Shown in pieces: positions 12,081 to 21,800 of a stretch of 64,000 nt of DNA (within the stretch, counting starts at the first letter, position 1; each line of letters begins with the position of its first letter). The notes under the pieces were generated by a model. That model was given only the letters and a program-made list of their open reading frames with translations, did no database searches and had not been told where the DNA came from. The stretch is from the NCBI GenBank assembly GCA_003864495.1, contig ML133426.1, positions 682,001 to 746,000 of the forward strand. Direction: 5' to 3'. Made by a program: the position numbers and the translations under genes. Source of the stretch: Nemopilema nomurai. Lineage: Eukaryota; Cnidaria; Scyphozoa; Rhizostomeae; Rhizostomatidae.

Positions 12081-13325
12081 CATTGCTTAGGCAATTCATG
12101 ATGGCTTAGTTATTGAGAATTTACTTCTAATGAGCTTAAGCAGAAGCGACGAAGTTTTCTGAACCGAACGATGCAGAATGATAATGCAAATAGTAGTTTT
12201 TATTCAAATTCGCACATTGATATTTTGAGCAGCGTCTCCATGTATCAGTCGGTGTTTACTGATTATGTCGCAAAGGCCATTTGGTGAGATTTTATCAAAA
12301 TGACGTCACATATTTCAGTGTTTATTTGTGTAGTGCTTTGTGGTTCTCACCCATAGATCAAAATGATGATTTCCAAGTCAACAGATGTGCAGGAAATGCT
12401 AATCGTTAGCCACTGAAAACCTATGCAGATAACGCCAGATAACAAGGGCATTAATGATTAAGCCATGTCTCTTAAACTTATAACAATACATGAAGCCACA
12501 TAATTTAGAGAATTGGACACCAGTGTAAAAAGAATTTCCAAAGATGATTTGTAACGATTGCTGATTAAAGATGAATTTTCGAGTTCTCGATAAACAGAAT
12601 GTTCGATACAGGCTAACTTACTGTACTATTAAGATCCTTATGGAATTTGGAGCCAATGTGGAAAGTAGGACACCTTTGTGTTGCACCACCACGAGGTGGT
12701 TTGATCCAGGTGGTGTTTGGTTGCAGTAATCTTGCGTCGGTGTGGCCACTGCGTCTTTGTGGTCGCTATTAATTATTCAAAATCTTCCTGTTTGCACAAA
12801 AATACACTATTCTTGTTAAAGCGACGTGAAAACAATTCAACCAGAAATAGCAAACAAAACAGAATCGAAAATTCGGTTTTTTTCTTACGGTGTGGTCTTG
12901 TTGGAATCTGTTCCCTGGACTCTCTGCTTCTTGTATCCAAATGAAAGGTTTACATGAAGACCAAACCTTGACTAGACGATTGTTTGAGGCGGAGTCCCTT
13001 TTCAATGACAGTAAACGCCCTTTTAATGTAGGGCACTCCTTTTCCAATGATTCAAAACACCCTTTTACCTATGGGAAATGTATCCATGTTAGCAGCAATT
13101 GAGCCTTTAAAACATATAACCATCACAATCCCAACACATCATTTTCTTTTCAAATTTAGACGAATTGAAAATGATGGCGCTACTGCTTAGGTTAACTAAT
13201 CTCAATGATACTCAGGTTCTGTTAAGCTAGGACTCAAAGCGTGTCATTGAAGCCTCTACTGGTACGGTAAGTTACAAAAGGGTGGATGACAACACGAGCC
13301 TAATATGTTGACTTCATTTTTTCAG
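12081..13325. other. Upstream region of the PAQR gene, including a probable 5' UTR intron
   Basis: No coding exon was found. A polypyrimidine tract and AG at 13324-13325 form a credible splice acceptor 73 bases before the PAQR start codon, so an upstream non-coding exon probably lies in this interval. It could not be located by eye. Confidence 0.4.
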
Positions 13326-13398
13326 AATCTGTTCCGTGCTTGCTATGGTAGCAGTGACAACAAGCAGTGCAAACCTAGCCTGAAAAACAGCCAGCATC

Positions 13399-14610
13399 AT
13401 GGACTACATCAACCTGAGGCAGCAACCCGAGATAAACTGGAACGAGATTGATAGACGGGGGGAGGAAAGCAATGATCAGCCACAAGAGAAAGACCAACCA
13501 ATGGGAGGCCGAGATCATTTGGACTCCCACTGGAGGAAGAAGTTCAGTTTGCACCGAAAGGAGGTTAACCCACAATTCCGAATACCTTTCATAATGACAG
13601 GATACCGTAGCCCGAACTTGAACGTGCACGAGTCGCTCTACAGCGCATTCGTTCCCGGCTGCAACGAGAGCATTAACTTCTGGTCGCACTTCATCGCGTT
13701 TATTCTATTCATAGCCAAGTTCCAGGCGCTGTTTTCTAGAGACGAGTACTCCCTTGAAAACCCCATGCACTGGCCCTTGCTCTCTGCTGCCCTCGGGGTG
13801 TGTGGCTTCTGTCTCGCCAGCTCCAGTGCCCATCTGTTCAATTCGATGTCGCCATCTGCACAGCATTGTTGCTTCTTCCTGGATTACGCAGCCATCGGTG
13901 TTTACTCCGTCGGTGTCGGCCAGGCATTCTTCTTCTACGCGCGTCCGATTGCGCCAGAAATCGCCCCGTTCCAAGCCGCGTTGCCATTCACACTCGTATC
14001 CCAGTTGACATCAATAACCACGACCCTTCTCTGCTGCCTAAGCAGGCTGTACTGGACTAAACACAAGTACCTGATTCGCACATCCTCGTTTGTTGCACCT
14101 TTCTTAGTCAATGCCTCGCCATACCTTTACCGCATGGTGAACTGTTCTAATGACGTCGACTGCATAAGTGAAGGTTCTCTGTGGGTATTTCAAATTCACT
14201 GTTTCTTCTACGTTGCTTCGGCTTTGATAAACATTCTCCGTCTTCCAGAACGAGTTTACCCAGGCAAGTTCGACTTGTTCGGCCATAGTCACCACTTTCT
14301 ACATATCTTCACTGCAATCGGAGCCTCGTACCAGTTCGACTCCATCATGTTAGACATGAAAGCGAGAAAAGGCGCCCTTATGTCGCAAACAGTGAAAGGC
14401 GACTTCAATTATTCTATTCTGTCATTTGCACTTAGTTTCATAATAAATTCGGTATTGCGTTGCTATTCGGAAGCATGGCTGGCAAGCACACGGAAGAAAA
14501 AGGTAAAGAAAAGACTACGTAGATCAGTAACCTGTATTGAACTTAATAATTTCAGAGATTTCATCAATTGCTATGTATTTGTACGCGTGTTAGCAATAGA
14601 GTTTACTTAA
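13399..14610 (+). CDS. Class II progestin and adipoQ receptor (membrane progestin receptor type)
   Basis: This is an intronless coding region of 403 codons for a seven-pass membrane receptor of the PAQR (hemolysin-III-related) family. Family landmarks are visible in order: a GYR motif at about 68-70, N93-x-W95-x-H97 leading into the first helix, SSSAHLF at 141-147, DYAAIG at 162-167, and PERVYPGKFDLFGHSHHFLH at 283-302. H145, D162 and H298/H302 correspond to the residues that bind zinc in PAQR structures. The PGKFD...GHSH form and the N-terminal GYR resemble vertebrate PAQR5, PAQR7 and PAQR8, which respond to progestins. Length is slightly above theirs (about 330-354 aa), with an acidic N-terminal extension and a basic tail (RKKKVKKRLRRS at 365-376). 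The exon is richer in G+C than its surroundings. Its 3' end converges on the AVEN gene. The exact paralogue cannot be assigned. Confidence 0.93.
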   Translation: MDYINLRQQPEINWNEIDRRGEESNDQPQEKDQPMGGRDHLDSHWRKKFSLHRKEVNPQFRIPFIMTGYRSPNLNVHESLYSAFVPGCNESINFWSHFIAFILFIAKFQALFSRDEYSLENPMHWPLLSAALGVCGFCLASSSAHLFNSMSPSAQHCCFFLDYAAIGVYSVGVGQAFFFYARPIAPEIAPFQAALPFTLVSQLTSITTTLLCCLSRLYWTKHKYLIRTSSFVAPFLVNASPYLYRMVNCSNDVDCISEGSLWVFQIHCFFYVASALINILRLPERVYPGKFDLFGHSHHFLHIFTAIGASYQFDSIMLDMKARKGALMSQTVKGDFNYSILSFALSFIINSVLRCYSEAWLASTRKKKVKKRLRRSVTCIELNNFRDFINCYVFVRVLAIEFT

Positions 14611-15866
14611 AATTGATGGAATTACACGAAAGGGTTAATCCGACCAAAAAAATGACATTAGATCTTTGGCTAATTGTTAAACTCTGAAAAGTATAGTTTC
14701 ATACTTTCAATTCAAGTCTTTCACAAAATTAGATCTTTTGCTGTAATTATAGGACATTTATCATTAAGTAATTTTGTTTACTAAAAGGCTGTCAACTGGC
14801 CACGCACAATCTTACATACATTGATGCAAAAAATCTTGGAATATCTGACTTCCTTATTGTAAGGTTCAAAACTTAAGAAGTGGGGGAAAGGAAGCCGCTA
14901 TGTAACGGCAATGTCATATGACTGGCAGAAAGAAAGCGTCGTTTCTGATAATTCAATAGTTCAATTCATTGCTCGACTTTTAGCCAACAGTATAACTATT
15001 ATGTAGCATATAAGAACGCAACACCCGACTTTAATTGGGCAGTCTGGACTGCATTGAAAAAGCCAGTTGATTATATTTATACCCTGTGTACCAGACTCAC
15101 TCCCAGAGTATTATATTTATAGCTTCTCACTCTTGTTTACTTCAAGGCTCAAACGCAAAAGGTAGCTTATGTCTAATATTTATTGTAACTAGGTTAACTC
15201 GCAGACAGTAAAACTAGCAATAATATAGTTATTTTACAATTAGACTCCATTAAATATCCGTCTTGTTTGCTTTGTGAGTTGTTCTTTAAAATTATGCATG
15301 AAATGCGCTTAAGTTTATCTTATTTATACAAGGTTGAAGGATCTCATCGTTATATTTTATCGCAAAACTCAGTAGATCTGAAAGTTAAGAACGAGCTTCA
15401 TACGTTTCTGATCTAGCCTTCCTATCAATCTTCCTCGCAGCAATGGGGAAATTTAGTTACCCTTAAGTGCAGATGAAGAAAGGAAGTTCATATCTGGCCT
15501 TGTGGCACAAATGTAGAAACGATATCGAAGCAAGCAGCTCTTCGTTCTTCTCCAAATACATGTGAAAAAGGCATCGGGGAAAAACGGGAATCTCTCAACT
15601 CGTAAAAACGAGGGTATAAACGTCTGATTATACCTCAGACCAACCCCTCAAATGTACGCCTGCCCAACTTGAGCAGATTTTCCCGTGTTAAAAACAATAG
15701 TGGGCCTTAAAAAGGTACTATGTCACAGTTTTATGCAATAATTACAACTTAGAGACCTTCGTGGTGGGTGGGAAGTTTTCGAAAAAATAGGCTTGGCTCG
15801 TGGCTTTTGTGGAGATAACAGTATCTTGGATGATGTCATCAATTATCAAATAACATTTTAATTCAT
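14611..15866. other. Convergent intergenic spacer between the PAQR and AVEN 3' ends
   Basis: No ORF or repeat of note. It should hold both 3' UTRs. On the minus strand an ATTAAA hexamer lies at about 15857-15862, just after the AVEN stop codon, and could serve as a poly(A) signal. Confidence 0.5.
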
Positions 15867-18800
15867 TTAGTTGTCATCTAAAATGCTGTCCAGCCAATCC
15901 TCCAAGTCAACTACATCGCCTTCAGTTTTATTGTTTCGCTCGTTGACTTCTCCATCTGGACTACCTTCCTATGGTTAGAACAGGAAATTTGTCAAGCAAA
16001 CCTTGTCCAGAGCTGATTTCAGCACAAACAATGAATGACATTGAGAAACGATGCTGGGTATTGGTTGAAAGAAACGTCAGTCAGCACAACAGACCAAGAC
16101 GAAACACGCCCCTTCATGGCTACTTCTCTTTGTTAAAAGTGGATAAAGAATGACATAAACGTCATCTGAAGAAACAGACAAGTCTGTCAAACTTAAGCCT
16201 TAACATCCCTGTAGATAAAATGAGACACCCGGAAGGGTTGTATGACATTCAAAGTCTTAACCAAAACGACTCCTAAATGGTAGTTACCAATTAATTCTCA
16301 AAAATAAAATAAGAATAAATGTTAAGAGTAAAGAAGCATGAAAAATAGCAGGAAGAAAACTATAGTAAACGAAAATATAATTTGCTTAAGATTAAAAATG
16401 TCAACTGTAAAATAACTTCAAATATTCGAAAGCTCACAATTGTTTTCTCCTCCTTTTGTGGTGTTCTTGGTTTCAATTCGCCATAACTTGGATCTGATTC
16501 CAAATCTTCCTCGATGTCTGAAAGAGTAAAATTAAAGGCATATCTCTTCATACAAAGTTGAAGTTAGACAATTTTCCACTTACAAACTTACAAAGTATAA
16601 TTACAGATTCTTTTAAGATTCGATTTCAGGGTGCTGATCACAATAAAAGAGAGAGAGAGAGAGAGAAAGAGAGCTGGGCTGACATTTTCAATATTTGGGT
16701 TCGGGGTACGAGGTGTGTAAATATTGAAACTGAGGAGTTATTTTTGGAACAGTACAAATGACTGAATTGTACTCAAGGAGGACCGTATTTGTTTTAAGTT
16801 GGAGAGTCGCCATGTTGCTACATTTACAACAAAAACAATAGGCTTGCGAAACCGAGGCCACTGTCGTTGTCTTGTTCCTTGCTAACGCCGCGAATATTTG
16901 AATCAGCTTGACAAAGCAATTAGTCGTTAGCTGCAGATGCCAATCCCGTTTTAATACCAAAGGGAAACATTCGAAAGTGGAAAAACAGAGTGCAGCATGA
17001 ACAATTATTGACGGCAAAATATTAAAATGCCTGAGGTTAGGCCTAAGCAAAGGTAGTTAAGAGAACGGCCTAGATTGTTGCTCAGTGGATCCGTCGACGG
17101 ATGGAACATGGAGTCTCAGAATCAAATGGTGAAAGAATTGAAGGAGGTGAACGAAAACCTCCGTTTACTCAACAAGGCAGTTATTGGCCTTAACAAAAAG
17201 ATGGATTTGATTGAAACGAATACTCGAGATGAAATTAAGAAGATGTCCTGGTACAAAAGGCGAAGTGATTCTGCCGATGTATACGTGCAAGTTAGCATCG
17301 TCAGCGTGGGCGATATCAACACGGTAATGCAGCAGTTTAGTTGTGAATTTTATTTATCTTTGAGATGGGAAGAGCCAGGCTTAAAAGACATGATAGGAAA
17401 GGAAGACGAAGTTGACTGGAATAATCAGTGGGAGCCTGGTATATACTTCGTCGACTTGGTGCAGGTTGAAAAGTTTGAGAGAAATGAAGCCATCTCTAAA
17501 CCAAACGAGGTAGATAACTATTTATCATATTATTAAAAATGAGCTATCATATAATCATATAACTTGCTAAACCTAATACCATGCTAATAATATGCTAAAA
17601 CACCTTCTTTATGTTATATCTAAACACCTTTTTAAATTCTTTTCGAAAGAAGAAAAACCTTCCAAGAATGACTGGAAATATTTCAACATTACACAGCAAT
17701 TTTTCATCAAAATAAAATGATGTTAGATATATCATAAAAATAACAAGTTCTATTGTTAATGACTACGTATTATTGCTTCGGGCATTTTTGTTGGCTGTTG
17801 GTTAGTTCATGCTGTGCTGTAGAAGATGTCATGAATAACTTTATATTGACAGGAAGGAGGAAACCCATGGGTCACATTCTATTATCACATAAGAGGAGCA
17901 TTCAAAGAGGTCCTTGATGTGACACACTTTCCATTTGATTACCAGCCACTGACACTTACAATCACAACAAGCTGGACATGGGATTACGTTGCCTTGAAAA
18001 AAGACTATGAGAAGGATGACAACATCCGAACATGGAATTTCACTGGTAGAAATGAGTGGAAATTAGAGCCACATGTGTTGAATCAGAGTACATTTACTTG
18101 CAAGGAGCCTGCCGCATCTGACAACATCTTCCCCATTTACAAGATCAAGATGCATGCACTGAGGAAGTATGGCTATTTCATTTATAATGTGGCACTGATA
18201 ATGGATTGCCTCTCTGCCTTAACATTAACTGCATACACAGTTGAAGCCAGTAGCCCAGGGGAACGAATGCAGATATCTCTGACATTGCTTCTGACTTCCA
18301 TTGCTTTGAAGTTTGTTGTTAATGGATTTGTGCCTCAGGTTCCTTACCCAACAATGCTTGACAAGTTTATGCTATCCTGTATGGGCTTTCAGTTTCTGGT
18401 CGCAGTGGAAAATGCAGTTGCTCCAGTGATTCACTTGAAATACCCGAAGTACCTCAACATGTTCGAGGAGGTAAGCCTTTATGGGTTAATGGTTATATTC
18501 ATAATAATGAATATCATTTTTGGCGCATTTTGGTATAAATACACATCAAGCTCTAAAAGGATGCGAAGAAAGCATGAAATGGAATACAGTGAACAAAAGG
18601 CAAAGACAAAAATTCTCAGAAATCATTTTCAGAAATCAAACAATAAGAATCCAGCCCCCCATCACAATTATGATATCATAGAGGCTGATGAAACTGGACT
18701 GATTCCAAGAAAAGGCTCCAAGTCCTATTTCAAACCAAAAGGCAAATGGATGTTAAGAGCCAAGAGGAAAAGGGACAAAATAGTTAAATCAAGTGCTGTA

Positions 18801-21800
18801 CAACATAGAATATGAAGAATTGTGGTTTGGTTTTTATTCTCGCATATGTTACAGGTTAACAAATTTGGAAAGGTAGAAATTATTCATCCCATATCAGTTA
18901 AATGCACTGACCTCAAACCTAATGCTAGATAAGAAATAGGATGACAGGAGTCTTCCATGTCAGGTCTATTAAAGCATGACCTTTGCTTGGTCTGGAAAAC
19001 CATGTCATGTGATTTTGATTTACAAAATATGCATTTAATGTAGAGGGAGGACATTTAATGACAAAAAACAAATAAAAGCTTAATAAAATGTTAAGGAAAT
19101 TAAAACTTTTTTTCAAAGTTGGTGGAATTTGATCCTGTTAGCGCAAATTTACATAATTAGGAATGATGAAAAATATTGTTAGGAAATACAAAAGACTGGC
19201 TAGATCATCTCATATCCTGTTGAAGGCAGATGTTCAATGATTACTAGACAAACATCCAATACAATTTGATGAAGGAAAAAAAGTAACATTTTAATAACTG
19301 TAGTAATAACAGCCTGTAAATATACATTTTTAATATTTATCACACTTATAACCAACTTCTGGAGTCATCATTTAACAACTATTTTCTATAACAACTTTTT
19401 GAACCAAAACATAAATAACACATATAGTATCACCAAAGTTCTTATTTTTGAAAATACATTATGTATGCTCTTTAAAGCAAGCTTTTATAACAGCAAGGAG
19501 TACTTGTATTATTAGACATCTTCAATCCAGTTTCTTGTGTAATAATGTTTCATTCTATCTAATCAATTAGCAGTCCTTAGCCATGTAACAGTTAAAATTG
19601 TCAACCTTTTGGAACAAAGGTGCTTTCAAGTTTGAACATGTATGAAAAAATTAAGTAACATTTGTAAGAATTAAATAATGAAAATACTTACCAATAATTT
19701 GGTCATCCTTGTGTTTTACTGAATCCATTAGAAGACAGGTCTCCAGCTCATCATCCTCTGGTCTTTGAAAATTTGAGTTCCGTCTTGTGTCAGCTATTTT
19801 ATCAATAGGCTCATAAATAAAGTTATCTTCTGCTATACTTTTGTCTTCCAAAGGTTTGTATCCATTTCTTTCCTTTGTCTCAGCAGATACAAATTCTAAA
19901 TTTTTTTTTCCATTTCTATTGTCCAAAGCAACTTTTTCCTTTAGTTTTTTAACAGCAACTTCATAATCTTTTAACTCATCAAACTTCCAAAAAAAACTTG
20001 ATTGTTTGATTTTTTCATACTTTGAACTCATAACTACACAATTGTTTGCTGTCTCTTTTAATTCCCCAAAATAGCCACCATGCCAATCCAAACCTTCTTC
20101 TGAAATCATACCTAGCTTTAAAGAGAGAGCTGAAGTCAAACTACTAGTAGCAACAATTAGATGCCCACCTTATCAGTGAACACAAAATGGCAATCAACAG
20201 CTACCTAGACCAGTTCAAGGTGAGAAAGATACCAAATTCTGAACGTGGCTAAACAAATCTTCATTAATTCCCAATTTTCATGTAAATGGAGAAAACACAG
20301 GACATCACCACCATTTGTTTGCTAGCAACAAATTCCGCCCCTTTTAAAAGCCTATACCGTAAATCCTCAAATTAGCCCCCTGGGGGCTTATTTATTTTTG
20401 ATATTTTTGAATGGGGGCTTATTCGAGGGGGGGGGGGGGTGCTTAAAAATTTTTTTGGAACATGCCACATAATAATATAATTTTTAAATTTCTTTCTTTT
20501 CATAATATAGAAAATAGCCTAAGTATAAAGTAACATTTGATTAAATTATTAACAAAAGTATAAATTTTTGTGGTATTTCACAAAAATGCCAAAGACAGCC
20601 TCAGGGGTAAAAAATCATCAAAACGAGGGGGGGCTTATTAAAAATTTGTAGTTCTAGGGTGGGCGCTTATTCGCAGGGAAGGAGGGGGGCAATTGGAGGA
20701 TTTACGGTATGTCCAAATTCGAGTACTGAAATTGAATTTGTGAACTGACACTCTTTTATGCAGTTTAAAAATAGAACAAAGGCTCTTGTTCAAAAAAAGA
20801 ACTCACTTGATTGTACTTGCAATATACTGTAAAACTTATTGTATTACCGTCTCCTGAATTCCAAGTTTCTGATAAACTGGTATCTCTTGCAGGCTGCGGC
20901 CTGTAGCTTGTACATCAAAATGCAAAGGTCCCATAGGTTCTGCTATATCATCCTTAAAAATGTGCACAAAATATTCAATTGATTTGCTGGGCAATTAGGA
21001 GGCCTGTGTTAGCAGGGGCATACCTAATGGGGGGTTTAGGGGGTGGTACACCCCTCTACCTTTGGAAAGTTAGTTGGTAAATGTTAAGGATTGTTGATAA
21101 ATTATGGATTGTCTGTAGATGTGTATCTTGACTTTACATAGTATATATGCAAAGAATATTTCAAGGACAATATTTTGTAGGAAACATTAGGGCTAGTACA
21201 TAGAAGAATCTCATTTTCTTGTAACTGACAAATTCATATTGATGAAACAGCTAAAACTCATGACCAGCATATGTTGAATTTTGGTCAGGAAACTCACTTG
21301 TTTACACCCTAACACCCTATACTGACAGAGAAATATCAATTGAGCAAGCTGGATTTACTAAAGGAAGGGGAACCAGAGACCAAATTGCAAACATCAGATG
21401 GATATTGGAAAAGGTACGCGAAGTAAAGAAAGAAATATATTTTTGTTTTATTGATTACAGCAAAGCATTTGACTGTGTGGACCATAACACTATGTGGTTT
21501 GTGATGAGAAAGATGGGAATTCCAGAACATCTAATAATCTTGATTAAGAATCTTTACCATAAACAAGAAGCGCATGTACGAACAATGTATGGGCCAACAG
21601 ATTGGTTTGAAATCAGCAAAGGAGTGAGACAAGGCTGTATTCTATCTCCATACCTATTTAATTTATATGGTGAAATTATTATGAGAAACGCAGGACTATA
21701 TGAAAACAACATCGGAATAAAAGTAAATGGTAGACTCATTAATAACTTAAGGTATGCAGATGACACGGCCCTGATTGCCGAAACCAAAGAAGAACTTATC

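Larger units (their letters stand above)
16518..19691 (-). other. AVEN intron 6, host of a nested antisense gene
   Basis: The intron is bounded by a GTAAGT donor (first base 19691) and a TTTCAG acceptor (16520-16518) on the minus strand. Exon 6 ends in phase 1 and exon 7 supplies the two missing bases, so the intron is well defined. A complete plus-strand channel-like gene lies inside it. Confidence 0.85.

Noticed and set aside
13375..14295. Several ORFs on both strands within the PAQR exon
   Set aside because: They are shadows of the conserved 403-codon frame, which carries all family motifs.
19651..20139. A free-standing 162-codon minus-strand gene
   Set aside because: Its ends are a splice acceptor (before 20115) and a donor (after 19692), and it joins neighbouring AVEN exons in phase, so it is AVEN exon 6.
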